A DNA stretch of 64,000 nt from Kappaphycus alvarezii (Eukaryota > Rhodophyta > Florideophyceae > Gigartinales > Solieriaceae), in contig NADL03000683.1 of NCBI GenBank assembly GCA_002205965.3, forward strand, positions 682,001 through 746,000. The letters run 5' to 3'. Below, piece by piece: positions 1 through 12,849 of the stretch. How positions within the stretch are numbered: position 1 is the first letter of the stretch; each line of letters starts with the position of its first letter. The translations under genes and the position numbers were made by a program. The notes under the pieces were generated by a model. It did not search any database and was not told where the DNA came from. It worked only from the letters and a program-made list of their open reading frames with translations.

Positions 1-1860
1 GCCACCTGAAATTTCTCATTTTCTTTCCTGAAGCGCATGTACATGTAGTATGAGACCTTGTCTTCCGATGGTTTGAAGGGTTGAGCTGGATTGGAACGTA
101 TAGGGTTTTGGGCGAACCGAATCAGTGATCCGGTTGGTGACGCAAGAGAGTTGAAATATGCATCAATTTGGTTTTATGCTGTGCTGAGGTCACCATTGCG
201 GAGAACAGCTCAGCCAAATGTCTTTGAAGCAAACAAGATTCATGGCGAACGGCTGAAACATTTCGTTCCGCGAGAAATATGATCATTTTGCAACTATCCA
301 TGGATTGCTCAGAATCTGTCCCGAAAGAAGCACGGGGATAGGGAATTCTCCGAGCAACCGATTCCTGGATTCATCACCAGAGACGGAACTATCCTCAACA
401 TAACCTTTGACGCAGTCCACCAGAGATTGTTGCGATTCGGTGGTATGTCTAATATCTCGGCTGAAAACCATATTAATACACCCTTTTGCAAGTCCAAATT
501 AATGGTGATTTAATGCTTCGAAAATTGTGGCTTTTTATTATTTACCCTTTTTCTACTTCGTACCACCTCCTTTTTTGATGTGGGAGGGTTGCCTTTTGTT
601 TTCGTTCTTTGATTTTTAAACCTCACTATAAACCCTTCTTATTTGCTCAATTTGATTTTTTCAATTTGATTTTTCAAATTTTCAAGCGAGAGTCACAATC
701 AATTTGATACTTCAAAATCTACTCAGAACAAGAGGAGAAATTAAGATCTAGAACTAAACTAGCTTTAGCTTACTACTGACAACCTTGAGATGATTTTTCG
801 CCAGATAGACGGAGCTGTAAATGCAAGGGACTGTCAAAATTGCGCTTACAGTCGGCATAGTAAGGGAGATCTTTTTTGGCCTGTACGCGGTTGAGGTTTT
901 TTTGTTGAGGACCACTCGCGTGCGACGCCAGCTCTGAGAATAGTGGCCCAAGAGGAGCAGGCCGGGTCCGGCTGATGGGACCAACAAGAAGTGTAGCTAC
1001 TGCACTTAAAAAACTCTTGTATTTGCGGGATATAGGACAGCTGTCCTTAAGGGGGCCACCGCCGTGTTACAGTGATGTACACTGGACGGAGTTGATGCAG
1101 CTGAGGGCAAATAAATAAGGGCCACCATGGGCGGACAGAATGCGTGAACTGAGGCACGAAACGATCGAGTTTCACATTCTCTACTCCTCACAAGGTCAAA
1201 AAACGTCTTTGGCCCGTTGTAGGTAACACTACACAATTTGTACGAGGGTTTTTTGAAGCTACGCGTGTCTTTTTGGGCTTAAGGGCGACTGGCTTGTCAG
1301 CCATTCGACGGCTGGGTTGTCAGTGTAGCCGTAGTACCACTGTGAGAAGCTGTAAGCATCGGGAATCTGTGAGGTGAAAACAACTTATAGTAGATGGCGA
1401 AGTAAGGTCGGTAGATCCGAAGCCTAAACTTAAGGAGGACCTGAAGCGGTGTTGACAGAACCTGAACCTGAAACCGTACAGACAGCTGTCACTTTCTGAT
1501 TGTTTTAGATGGCTTCTGACTGGTCCGGATGGGCGACTTTGGGATGCCATGGGTAGAGCATTGACTGGCTGTCTCACCACTTGACAAGACCCGGTTGGTC
1601 CCAGAGGAGGGTGAACTTGGCAAAATTGGGGCGGCCGATGTTTTTCCAGGTCCGACAGTAAAGGTAGGAGGGTCGTGTACTGTAAACGTCTGCTTACAGA
1701 GCGCTGATCTGGACTCTATTCCTGTTCTGGATCCGCTCGGGCCAGGCTGGGTAGGTGGCACGGAGAGTGTATCGCTGTTCTTACTGGACACTCGATATTG
1801 TTCAAAAAGGAATTGAAAAATACGTATTATTGGTATTTACCGACTTACACGTAGCTCCAA
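1..1860 (-). mobile_element. Copia-type retroelement copy A, 5'/gag-side part
   Basis: This stretch is alignable by eye, in the same orientation, to 53,700-55,320 further along the window. Shared landmarks are the block around 120-260 matching 53,820-53,960 and the proline/serine-rich minus-strand reading frame at 1489-1791 matching 54,861-55,220. In copy B the equivalent stretch is gag and the leader upstream of it, so copy A is the gag-side end of a minus-strand Copia-type element whose pol would lie off the left edge of the window. The two copies differ at perhaps a quarter of positions, so the family is old. The element is broken, with many breaks. Family membership comes from copy B, where Copia RT motifs are present. 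Confidence 0.6.
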
Positions 1861-1869
1861 AGAACTCGA

Positions 1870-2180
1870 AAATAGAAAAAATAGGTACTTTTCCAATATC
1901 GAATATCAAATAGACTTAATCCTTAAATTACCCGAAAAACAGTAAATCCGGATTGTCGCCAAAATTAAAGGGATGAAAAGCAGACTGGTGGCGTTAGCAG
2001 AGAGCCTGAAAAAAACGCAGCAGTTTTTGTGTAGGGTTGACAAGTTAAGTAGGTTGAAATGAAGTTGTTGATCGTTTCTTCCTTTGTGCGGAAGGCGGTG
2101 AGGCCTTTTATAGGCGGCAGATGCCGTCGACTAACTCTAGTACATCTACTAACCAGTAGCCATGACAGATATTCTTAACT
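1870..2180 (-). repeat. Putative LTR of Copia copy A
   Basis: This block matches 47,850-48,100, which lies at the opposite (3') end of Copia copy B; a block found at the 5' side of one copy and the 3' side of the other is what an LTR should do. Read on the minus strand it contains TATAAAAGG at about 2103-2113, a plausible core promoter pointing in the direction of gag and pol. Exact ends were not resolved because the two blocks have diverged strongly, so the coordinates are approximate. Confidence 0.5.
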
Positions 2181-2249
2181 CAACGCAACCATCTTGTGGA
2201 TGCAAGGATTTCGCGCTCATTTAGTACTGAAAACTATGAAAAAAATTTA

Positions 2250-3640
2250 CAAATAAGATATCACTGTCTACCAAGCTTCAAATTTATAGATCCTTATTTT
2301 AGGTCAGTAAAGCTCAGAACATTGCTAAATTAGAATAATTTACTTTTTCTCATGATTATTCTTAGTAGATGCTGGATTTTCTATCGCCAATGAATCTTTT
2401 CATCATTTTTTCATGAAAATTCTGCATAGGAGGTCAGCTTGATCTCCTGAAGACATCATTCATTTCTCTATCAATAAAAAATCCTTGAAAAAGATGAGTA
2501 ACTAATCAATTAACCTATCTAAGTTTACCCTACTGATTCAACAATTACTACGAACTGTTCCAATTGGATATTATGTCTTCAAACTTCACAGATTATTAGT
2601 CGTAGGGACTAATTTGCGCTGTTATAATATTTTACTTTGAGTGGAATATAAATCTCCGGATACCTCAAAGCGTTTCAAATATGTGCTGCGGAACAGCGAG
2701 AGGTGTTGAGAGTTACTTATCAATTGCGAATCACACACAAAAGACTTGTAGTCCCGCTTTTAATTCTTGAAAGCGACTCATTTCCTGCAACTTCTATTAT
2801 TTACTGTACAAAATACCTGATGATTTGCCTCGAGCAGGCCACTCAACGAAAACTTCATTGTAGAAAACACTGTCATGATATTTTAGAGACAAAATCGACC
2901 ACTTCTTTGCAAAATTATAGAAAGCACACACTTACCCCTTCATTAGCGCTGATGAATCGGTAAAGTTTTCGCTTTATCTTTTTGAATTGTGATGAAATGT
3001 TTAGTACGCAACTAAGCTACTGACAGGACAGCTTAGGCGATTTAGGGTCCTAATGAGGGATTGAAACACTTTCAATACACCGTAGAAAATACTTCAGACA
3101 TGATATGTATTAGACTAAGCAATTAGGTGCTCAACAGATTTTTTTCAGTACTCCAAAGCAAAAACAGGGTGAAATATCGTGGCTCTATTTCAATTATTAA
3201 ATAATTGACGACTTCTACAGTAAGAAGTGGGCCATCCATCTTCTTTCATGCCCTAGAGGGAAACATCCCCTTTATCTTTATTTAATCATCTTACCCCCAT
3301 CCATTGTATCGTATTCGGCCGTCATACGGCCCTTCCTAGTTTATACTACTTGCTTTGACTCTAATGGCGTTTCTTTATATAGAAAATAACCCTCATATGA
3401 GCTATGAAGGTGATTTATCCTTCCCTACCGCTGATGTAGAATCTTTTGGAGAAGAAACTGGAATTATTTTCCAACAAGCTTACCAGCCTGTCTTTTGACG
3501 ATGCAGACAATGAAGGAGTCATTAGATCATCTTCTTGCGGCTTTTATTCAGTTACGGGATGGGAAAGGTAGTCCTTAAGCGGGGCAATGTGTTCTTTGCT
3601 TAGAACAAATATCGCAGAATCAGATCTGAATCAGTCTTTG
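2250..3640. other. AT-rich stretch, nothing recognised
   Basis: The stretch is AT-rich with stop codons in all frames. The longest frame (2703-2963, plus, 86 codons) has no recognisable motif or composition bias. No inverted or direct repeat pair was seen linking it to the rest of the window. Confidence 0.5.
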
Positions 3641-4181
3641 TGGGCATGCTTTCCATGTCAGTTTGCTGGAAGATGCTGTTTCTGAGCCGTGGTAGTACAA
3701 TTACTGACGAGGAAATTTCGCTGCAGCGTCACGGAGAAAAAACCAGCATAGATCGCCAGTCTCAAACTGATATTGATCCAGAGGTGTTGATTATTACGAC
3801 ATGGCCTTGTTGAAGAAGTGTCGTTAGGTCTGCTGATATTATTACGGCCCATGGGATTTTCAGTGACCCGGTAACAAAGATTGGAATTTCAAACTCGGGA
3901 GTGATTAAAAATTCGTTAATAGTGAGCTCAAGTAAAAAAACCCGGTGAATTCAACGAAGAGCGACGGGGGAACTCGGATAGGCTCTATAAATCTGGTAAC
4001 ACCTCGTGATCTTGAATTGCTTCATCAGGTGACCTCCTCAATCGTCTCTCCTTTTGCGCGCACAGTGATCAAGCTGTCACATCTTCCCCGAGTGGTACAG
4101 TCCGCTGAGCATCACCTGAAGCGCAACTAATCAGATGCTCAGAGAGAAATGGGTCAAAACCATGATTTGAGAATTGACTAG

Positions 4182-4409
4182 TTGGATTCTAGAGAGATAT
4201 CTTTAGAAATTCGTGAGCGACAAGACCATGAGGTCCGGATGGAACTGATGATCCGCGAGAGATATTTGGAAGAAATAGAAGAAAAAATATCGAAAAGAGA
4301 AGCTCTTCAAATTGATATAGAAGAGAAATTCGATAAGAAAGAGGAGAGATTTCGTACGCTCCGGGCTACCTTCTCTCTAATATCGAATATCGAAGAAGGT
4401 GAGTCTTGA
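4182..4409 (+). CDS. Unrecognised coiled-coil ORF
   Basis: The 75-codon frame is dominated by Glu, Lys, Arg, Ile and Leu with heptad-like spacing over residues 5-65, so it should form a charged alpha-helical coiled coil. It opens with TTG, so it is a piece of something longer rather than a complete gene. At its 3' end GTGAGT (4399) and TTTGCAG (ending 4427) look like splice sites around a 29-nt stretch, but the frame created by removing it closes after about 20 codons. A second ORF, 4399-4605, overlaps in another frame. It could be an exon, a transposon-protein piece or chance; no family is recognised. Confidence 0.25.
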   Translation: MDSREISLEIRERQDHEVRMELMIRERYLEEIEEKISKREALQIDIEEKFDKKEERFRTLRATFSLISNIEEGES

Positions 4410-4924
4410 CCTAATTTCTGTTTGCAGCAAGGATAATGCACTCGAAAAAAACTCAGAGGGTCCCCGAAGGAGTAATCTTGGCTTAACCGTCGGAAGTTCC
4501 AACTCAGACAAATTAATTAGATTGAGATCAAGTACTGCATGGGAAAAAAGTACGAGGCAACCTTTTTCGCCACTGGATAGCGATAAAAGCGACGACGGTG
4601 TATAAATTGTTAAGGAGAAACCCTCTGCAAGGAAACGTAGTTATTTAAGGATGATATAGACCTTCTTCTCCGGGCTCGTACCTGAAATTGTACTCCACTA
4701 GTATTGATATAGATTAACTGGTATAGTTTTGTGGCCCTTGAAAACCCATTACATGTTAAATTCACAGCTCTTTATGAATTTGTGCCTATAACTCCTGACA
4801 TTATTGCAAGAAATCTACAAATTAGGGAAAATATAGGATTTTTCTGCGAGGATTAAGCGGGCTAATATACAAAATGGTGTTTCATCACTTATAATTTCCA
4901 GACACAGTCACCACCTTGGAGCGT

Positions 4925-5020
4925 ACAGTACACATTTGGCGACATTTTTTGACATAAAATCAGAGTTTAGCGACACTTTCTAACACATAATCAGCATTTG
5001 GCGACAGTTTTGTAGCTTTT
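4925..5020. repeat. Degenerate tandem repeat, about 32-bp unit
   Basis: Three imperfect copies of a unit with the pattern TTGGCGACA...TTTGACATAAAATCAG follow each other. The array is preceded by GCGTACAGTACACAT, and that 15-mer recurs at about 5152, so a longer repeat unit may be scattered here. Confidence 0.5.
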
Positions 5021-5476
5021 ATTTAACATTACCTAACTAATTCCCCGAAGCCCCCGCAAATGCGGCTCAATTGTCCTGATTTTATTGGCCCTCATTTTTT
5101 TAAAAACAGCGATTCATCACGCCCGTCATCAGCGCACATATACCCTCCCGTAGCGTACAGTACACATTACGCAACACTTCTAGGGCTTTTCTCAAGAATT
5201 AGGGAAACTTTTAGATCTATACTCAGGGTTGCACCAAAATGGTCTGAGCTATACTCAGGTTTTCGCATAAAATAATGGTATACATTTAAGCCCCCCGGAT
5301 TAATGCGCTAATACCCCCCATTGTTCTGAAGACCTTTTTTGAGTTCTACACAAAGCACGTTGCATTCATCGTGCTGCGTTTGAACTGATTTATTGCATAT
5401 TTCATTGAAATACTGCTAGAATAGGAGAGTGAAATTATCCGTGGTAAACTACAACCTTAGTCGATATGAATAACGG

Positions 5477-5504
5477 ACCCCGCTTCCCTGACCCCGCTTC
5501 CCTG
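5477..5504. repeat. Two perfect 14-bp tandem copies
   Basis: ACCCCGCTTCCCTG is repeated exactly twice, head to tail. It is too short to assign to a repeat family and is best read as a small local duplication. Confidence 0.7.
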
Positions 5505-5599
5505 ATTCAGCTCTCATTAAAATGAACAAAATCCTTTTGAAATAAAGTCCCGTAAATTGTAGAAATCCTAGCCCCTAGAACTTCGTCCCCACATTTTTC

Positions 5600-8170
5600 C
5601 GCAATTAGTCGCTGAAATTTCAATCAGATTTCCTCAAGCCTCGGGGACTTCGAAGATATAACAGCCTCTATTGCCATATGGAGGCCTGCTAATACTTTCC
5701 ACCGACAGAGCTCACTTGCTCTTTCCGTTAGTGCTTCTCCTAGTATTCTAGAGACGTCCTTAAGAATCTCCTTGTCAGCAGTTTTGCGGTCTATATTTTG
5801 GAGTTTCACAGCTCTTAATATGAGATAATCGTCGATGACTTTTGTTTTCAGGCAGTTGGTGTCGTTCTGATACTCCCACCAAAATTTCGGGATGGTCTTT
5901 TCCGAAGGTATTTCAAGGATTTAGCACTTCCTAATTCACTTATTCCCATAAAATCTAATTCTTTCAGCTCTTTTGGCGCGATTCCTGGAATCATTCCCAT
6001 GCAGCAAATATGGTCCACGACTCGGTTTTCTCTCTCTACCCCGTAGTATTATAAAAGCACAGTGCTTTTTTGTACTTGCATCCGTCTTTGAATATACCGG
6101 CGCGATCATACACTTAATAAAATGGACCTCAACCCAATTGAACCAGAAGGGGTTAATTTCCCGAATAACTGCCATTCATTTATCAGCATTTTTGGTAGAT
6201 GGGGCTAATTGAAAGGTTTTTCATCGCCATTCGCAATTGTCCTGAGATATTTGTCCCCACCCTGCAAGCCCTCATCTTCACATCTCCGTCAAAGTTTACT
6301 TGGCATCCGAACACTATGTGCTCAATTTGAAGGTCTTGCGGTGCCCCTGTTGCTTCTTCTAAAGCCAAAAGAATTCCTTTTATTTCGACTGATTCAAAAT
6401 CTGTTGCAATTCCGCGAATCTCAATGCTTGTCGCATCGAACTCCGACCCAATTAGAACATACGGAACCTTGACCTGGCATCTGCGGAGTCTTTCAGTATC
6501 CGATTGCTGTTCTGATTCAAAAATTTGAGCATAAGAAATCGGAAAGTGTTCCACGAAAATTGACCGACCAGCTCTGTACGCATCAACTGTCAGCTTAGAT
6601 GTCAAGAAAAGACCGAACACTACGAATTTTGCTACAGTAGCTTCGCATTGGCAGTTTTTTTTCGCGAGAAACAATGTTATAGAGACACAATTTGTTTTCT
6701 AACGAGTCTATTCTATCACAAGTGAATGACTTGTAGGTGGCGTCACCAGAAAAAAGGATGAAGTTACGGCATGTCATAACATGGATTCAGATGTGAGAAG
6801 AACAAAGAAGGCATCTTCAATTGTTCTGATGTCTCTTACATGACACTCTGTAGGATCCGCAACCATCCTAAACAAGGCATTAACTTGTTGGTATACCTTT
6901 TTCTTGATTTCTATAGCGGAACAGCCCCTAACACGAACTTCTTTCCCCCAATTCAAATCTACCTCCTTCGTCCAAGCCCTCTTCGATCATGCGTGCTTGA
7001 GTACGAACCTTGATCATAAGAGGTTTGGATTCAAGTGAGATAGTTGCTTCATAAGCAAAAATCCGACATTTGTGAATTTAACGGGTGTCACAGAAGGGGA
7101 TGGATGGTTGTGGGCTCCGAAAGCAAAAAAATACATTACTTTTTTGGAGTTCAAATCTTTTTTTCCATTTTGCGCTTGTAGTAGCTTACAGCTCGTTGGT
7201 ACACCAACGTATTTTCTGACTTCATCAATTTCGAATGTTATCAACTAAAACTAAAAAGACCTTTATTACGCTAAACTTGAAACAGCGTCCATATCTTTTT
7301 GCACCGAGGCGAGTCTTGGGAGCAATGTAGTTGCAGCTTGAATCGAAATCAGGCAACTTTCCTTTCTTATAATTTCTTCTAATGGGTCAATACCTTCCTC
7401 CGTTATGAATTTTAGTGTAATGGACATTTGACTCTTCTCCGAGACCTTCCACCCTTCACTTGGCTCACCGAAATCCCATGATATTCCGGGTAAACTAACA
7501 AATCTCATATTTCTGTTTCTGTTCCTCCTTAAAACTGGCCTACCATTACATATTTTTCCGCCGAGAATATTACTAGTTCCCTGAGATAATTTTCTTATAA
7601 ACTTACAGTACCCATTTTTCTCTAATCTCTGAATTGCGCGGTACATATTTACTGCTCTTTCTATGACAATGTAGGACAATGTCGGAGGAAGGGGACAATT
7701 TATTAGGAGATCTTTCATTGCTGTACCAATTTTTAGCGTCGACCACATTGCTCTGGTGATACTCTTAGAACTTAGCACTGATGATCGAATGCAATGGCGA
7801 ATCCCTGCACAGAAATATTTTTTTCTTTCCAATACAGCATTTTTCAGAAATGGTACTGCACATTCAATCTTCCCCCTTGCTCTAAACTTGGTACCTAGTT
7901 CGTTAAGAACTATTAATTATTAAAAACTATAATTAAGTGAAGAATAAAATCTTCTGAGGAGTTTAGAGTTAGCAAAGAATCATTATTCTTTGGAAAGTCG
8001 TCATGTTGAATATATTTCGCCCAAAAAATGGCTTCGGATTTTGTCCTGTTAGAAAATAGGAAAAATCGGGAAGCTGGGTCCCGGACCAACTCCATGTCGT
8101 TCTCTACAAGCCCGGTTGGAATACAACATTCCTCATTCCCCCTTAGACTTCGCGATCTACAAATTTTCAT
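5600..8170 (-). pseudogene. Decayed unrecognised minus-strand coding region
   Basis: Several minus-strand frames of protein-like composition follow each other in N-to-C order: 7913-8170, 7266-7832 (188 codons), 7014-7244, 6774-6956, 6183-6674 (163 codons), 5936-6175 and 5624-5809. They lie in different frames separated by stops, so this looks like one long gene (perhaps 700-800 codons) broken by several frameshifts and stops. The 7014-7244 piece has an AHNHPSPS motif recalling His/Pro motifs in some MULE-like transposases and FLYWCH-type zinc fingers. The last piece is helical and charged. No catalytic motif is secure and no terminal repeats were found. It could be a DNA transposon or a dead host gene; I do not recognise the family. 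Confidence 0.4.
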
Positions 8171-8289
8171 TTCTTCATTTGTTTCTTCATGGAATTCTTC
8201 ACCCTCAGAGCTGTATACCTCAATAATTTCTTCTAATTCACGATCAATTTCTGGATATTGGTTATTAGGTAATGCTCCTTAAAATGTTT

Positions 8290-9050
8290 TTGTTATCAGA
8301 TCGTAATGAGACGAGTCAAGAAAAGAGTGCCCATTCTCCTATATGCAGGCCTTAACATCTCTATAATCATTTCTTACAATACACAACAAACAGAAATACT
8401 GTTTAATCGGCATCTGCACCACTCTTCACCCTACATAAAGCTTGATTTATGGACTATGTTTGTGTTAAAATTTACAACCAGAGGTAGTTTTAATATTGGG
8501 TGTTAGGAAGTGGTTAGTGCTAGGAAGCGGTCACTCAGTAAATGAGAGCCGAAGTAGGATAGGGATCAGCAATGTGATACAAGAAAAAACAAAAAATCAA
8601 TGTTGTGGAAAACTTTCAATGTTATTTTATCATTGAGCACCCTGTTTAATTTTCAAGTGCTGTCTACATCAGATATGAGAACGACTGAGAAGTAAACTTG
8701 TGGTAAGATTCAATCCTGCAACTGTCTTCCACAAAATTTGGAGGGGTGCTGATGATCCTCTGATATATGCCAGAATGCCTTTTTTCAGTAGTTTTTTGAA
8801 GTATCAGATTCGGAAAACGTCCGAATGGTTATGCGCAATTACGCTTGTGTGATTTCATTCAGTTAAATCATTTAGGTCCTTACAAAAAGTTTTGGTGCTG
8901 TACTTGGTCAGAAAAAGGCAGCCACTGTATGAAGGTGGTATATTCAGCCAATGTAATAATTATATGATATATTTCCCCTCAATCTCAACCTTCTATTTTT
9001 CACCATTGGATATCAATTTTTGAAAACCTCATAACTTGTAGTTCGGAGGA
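8290..9050. other. No recognised feature
   Basis: AT-rich sequence with one short plus frame (8306-8506) lacking any motif. No repeat relationship to other parts of the window was seen. Confidence 0.4.
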
Positions 9051-9051
9051 T

Positions 9052-9410
9052 ATTTCATTTAGAGCAGTAGAGAAGTCCTATTCGTGCCGCCAGGGTGGTT
9101 TCTGATAGAAGGAAAGAGGAGATAGAGCAAAGGAGAGAGAGACGAAATGAACGAGAGAACCAAAGTGAAATAGAGAGTGAGTGAGGGACCAAGCAAGGGA
9201 GTTGAAAGGAGAAAAGTTGGTGAGGAAATTTACTCAGACAGAGCAGGGAGGAAGGCCGGGGCATATATAGACCTCGCGGCAAGTCGACTGATGCCTCCGG
9301 ACGATGGAAGGAATTTTACAGAAGCCATATAGACGACGGTGGGAGGCTAACCCTAAACCTGCTTGAGCTGATCTAAAGATGATTGGCTCAAGCTTACAGT
9401 ACTGTACAGT
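9052..9410 (-). repeat. LTR-like promoter repeat, minus orientation
   Basis: The reverse complement aligns with 39,070-39,420. Read 5'-3' on the minus strand it has, in order, TGTAAGCTTGAGC and the remains of a palindrome (arms near 9361-9393), a telo-box-like AGGTTTAGGGTTAG (9349-9362), a TCAGTCGACT block, a TATATATGCCCCGG core-promoter-like element (about 9255-9270), and a long CT-rich tract (9070-9240). The layout suggests a solo LTR or a transposon promoter. The 9055-9282 reading frame inside it is only a by-product of the CT-rich tract. Confidence 0.6.
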
Positions 9411-12400
9411 GCAACAGCGTAACGGCCAAGTTATAGTTTGTACAGTAAACTACAGCAATAGAAGTATGTAAGCCTCTTTTCTAGCAGTAACATGTCAGCG
9501 GAGGCGACAGAAAGTAATTACACTAACAGCTACGATGCTCCCGGACCTAAAGAACCCCGATCATTGCGCCGATTTGTTCTGTCGGATTTGTTCAACTTGA
9601 TACTAAAAGTTCAGACATGGAATACATACGATAAAATCTTCCATTCATTATTGTGATGTTTTGTAAAAGCAGGGGTATCCAGACTGTTGTGAAAGTAACG
9701 TCTTGGTTCAGATCTGGCATTAGCAGAAGTACGGAATGAAGTAAAATTATTGTCAAGATTCCTCATTCTCCGAAGTTTACTGAGCGGGGTGTAGAATATG
9801 TCGGATAGTAACGAGCACCATGTAGTGGACTAAAGATGACCTATTGTTCATGTACTTTTTTAATAGGAACTATGTCTTCTTCAGTCAATACGTGGGGAAG
9901 AAATCCAAACCTTGCTCTGCAGTTTGTGAAGAATTCTTAGAACATCAGTTTATAGAGGGGAACATACGTGGGTTGGTTCACAACGAATAACATATCAACC
10001 TATATGAATACATAAATGGGATGGGGACTTAGAGAGGTTTTTCGAGGGAAGTTGAGTGGTGATTTAATGGCTGTCGGACGTTTAGAATGTTTAAGAGAAA
10101 TATGGAAACAGACAGGCCGCGCCGGATGAAATCTCCAGCGCCGCATCTCGCTACAAGAGGACTGACCGCACCTTTGGGAGGTGTTCTCCAGTCCTGGTGT
10201 ACATCGGTATTGGTATACCAGGGCTAAAGAACACTTCTTCAAAGGTCAGGTCGTTATATCATATCAAAAACCTTTGCCAGCTATGCGGTAACGTCTTTAA
10301 CTTCATTTTACAGATTTTTATAACCAGACTGAGAAGATAGTTCAAAGCCAATTTCTTCAAGAGAGCAACAATTTTTAAATCAAAATACTACCTGCTACGC
10401 TTTCAATTTGTATAATCTTCTTAGAAATGTATTCATATTTCCTATTTACTTCTTATTACAATTCTGCTTTATTAATTTTGCCATTAGTTGCCCTCAGCGT
10501 GGGCATACTGCTCGTTCAACCAGCTTTTTACTATCAAAACATTGCAATAGTGGATACTGTTTTGCAGGAATCTGGATTGATTCGAACCAAAATGCCAAGG
10601 AAATATTTTTAAGCTTGCTGGTTATTCAGACATCCAATTTATGTACATAGCTGTTATTCTGGGCTGCATAAAAGAAAAAACGCAAAATGTAAATGAAATT
10701 AATAATAACCTTTTCCTTATCAATATTTTAGTTCGAGATACTTAAATACTCCTCTTATGCATATTAAAGGAACTTTCTAGTGTCAGCACTGAGTATATTT
10801 GCGATGAATAGATGCTGAAATCTCGAGCTAATTGTTGATTTTCGCCGAAGCATTATGATTTTCCAATTACATCGTATAATTTTGACAAATTAAACATTTA
10901 ATTCGATTGCGCTTTCAAGCGGAACCCTCTACAAATAAAATTTAATATAAAAATGGACCACTGAAGGAGAAACAAAATTCGTGCATAGAAAAATTGTTTG
11001 TGTGAAAAGTTGATTTTCCAGCTACAATTACTTCTGATTCTTGTGAATTCACTTATATTAACTTCCTTCAATATTTGATTAGTCAAGTGATCTAAAATTG
11101 AATCCCAAGCAAACCATGTAAGCCTTTTTCTAGTTTAAAGGTCTTTTAAGTAATATGTATTCTCATAATCTGTTTCGGTAAAACTTCAAAATAAGTCAGC
11201 TCGTGGATTTAAGTTAAGCAGAAAATGGGTCTGAATGAATAGCTCCAAGAATAATAATTGTTAAGGTTCTCAATTCAATTTGAGAATTTTTAGAGAGTAG
11301 AGTTCTGTAACGGGGCGAAAGGAGAAAATTTTGCGTGTGGAGTGAAAACTGCTCTTTTGTTTCCTTTTAGTTCCCGCCGCGCATAACAAGTGCTTCGAGA
11401 AGGTCGAAATCAGAACCACAGGAGGATACAGTCAGTATTAGTCCTTTCATGCTTTGAAGGAATAATATTTTTCGTCTGGATACGGCGAGGTGATTGTGGA
11501 AAAATGAAATAGTTATTGGTGGCACGTACTCTTTTTAGAATATGATAAGCCTATATTGATTTAATGGGCGTTTTTAATTACCATTGGCACTACTTAATAT
11601 AAGGGCAAAGAACCCGTTCAAAGCGTCAACTCGGAGCGGAGTTATTCATGGTCTGGAGGAACATTTCATTTTATCGTGTATCATTTTTGACAGGATTGGA
11701 ATGTTTGATGGTTTCCGTGAAAAGATCGGAGTTTCAGATCATTGTTTAAGTAGAGAGGTACTAAAAAGAGCAGAGATAAATTGTAGGCAAAAAGTACTAG
11801 ATTCAAAATGATTTTAGGAGAAAAACCCTAGAAGTCTTCAAAAAAATTATGAAGGTTCCTGCTGCGCCTATCAAAGAGAGTAAGAGAATTGAATATCAAG
11901 TAAAATTTAAAATCACCCACTCTCCTAGAAATCATAAAATGATTGCTGAAAGTGATTCCTTATTTGTTTCGTCAGGCCGGCTAAATCGCCATAATAGCAT
12001 CTTCCTACTCGCTTGGCAAAGATCAATATGACCAGTTGCTCTTGGGAAGTTGCACTGGTGGTGTAAGTAAATTGAAAGAGTTGCTTTAATGGGTATTATT
12101 ACAGTGCGTTAAGTCTTGGTGATGGCTAATGGTAAGATTGTTATGAAAATAAGGCATCTTAGGATGTGTAACGTATCAGTGTACAGTGTTTTCTCCCGAC
12201 ATTCATGGCCCTCTGTCGGCAACTTTTTCTCCATTAAGGCAAATTATGCAGATAAAGAAAGAAAATTCTTTTGAGATAAAAAATGTTCATCTCCAATGCC
12301 TTTTGCGCGAGAGGTTCTGCCTCCGAAGCTTAAAATCTTTTCGCATGCTCTAAATGCCGTTACAATCTCCTACCTAATTCATGTAAATTGCACATTAAAA

Positions 12401-12840
12401 AGCTTCCTATAAAAAAAGGGCTTAGGGTTCATTCCAAATAGCTTATTTCTCCTCCTCGTGATATTTCACTATTCCCCGTCGTTAAATATTTACTTTCTGG
12501 AGATACAGGAAGCTTGAGCGTCACCAGTTTGCAACTTTTCATTTAAATATTTACAATGTGGATTCGAGGGCGAGTCCGCGCAAGGTCGTGTTTAGTTCAC
12601 ATAATGCTTATTTAAAACACTAACCGTCTCCTCGTGACGCTTGTCATTTCTTTATTCTGTATCTAAATTGTGGAAATCATTCTCAATAGAAAAATATTGT
12701 AAAACAAATTTTTACGCAGAAAGGGAGGATAAAACAATGCATTCCTCTGTTATCTACCTTACTGGGATGGTAAATTCAATACCGGAAACTTACTTTCCAT
12801 TAGAATCGATTTTATCTAAGAGTTGAAATAAGAGACATCG
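9411..12840. other. Long stretch without a recognised gene
   Basis: Mostly AT-rich intergenic-like DNA. Short frames at 10,408-10,650 (plus, hydrophobic), 10,898-11,086 (minus), 11,584-11,811 (plus, 75 codons, possibly real coding composition), 11,849-12,031 and 12,641-12,826 carry no motif I can name. A TACAGTACTGTACAGTG motif sits at its left edge (about 9395). No terminal repeats were seen. Confidence 0.4.
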
Positions 12841-12849
12841 TGTAACCCT

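Noticed and set aside
4399-4427. 29-nt intron joining two ORFs
   Set aside because: Removing it leads into a frame that closes after about 20 codons and not into the longer downstream ORF, so it is kept only as a weak observation.
9055-9282. 75-codon minus frame rich in Leu/Ser/Pro
   Set aside because: Lies in the CT-rich tract of the LTR-like repeat and is not kept in the partner copy.
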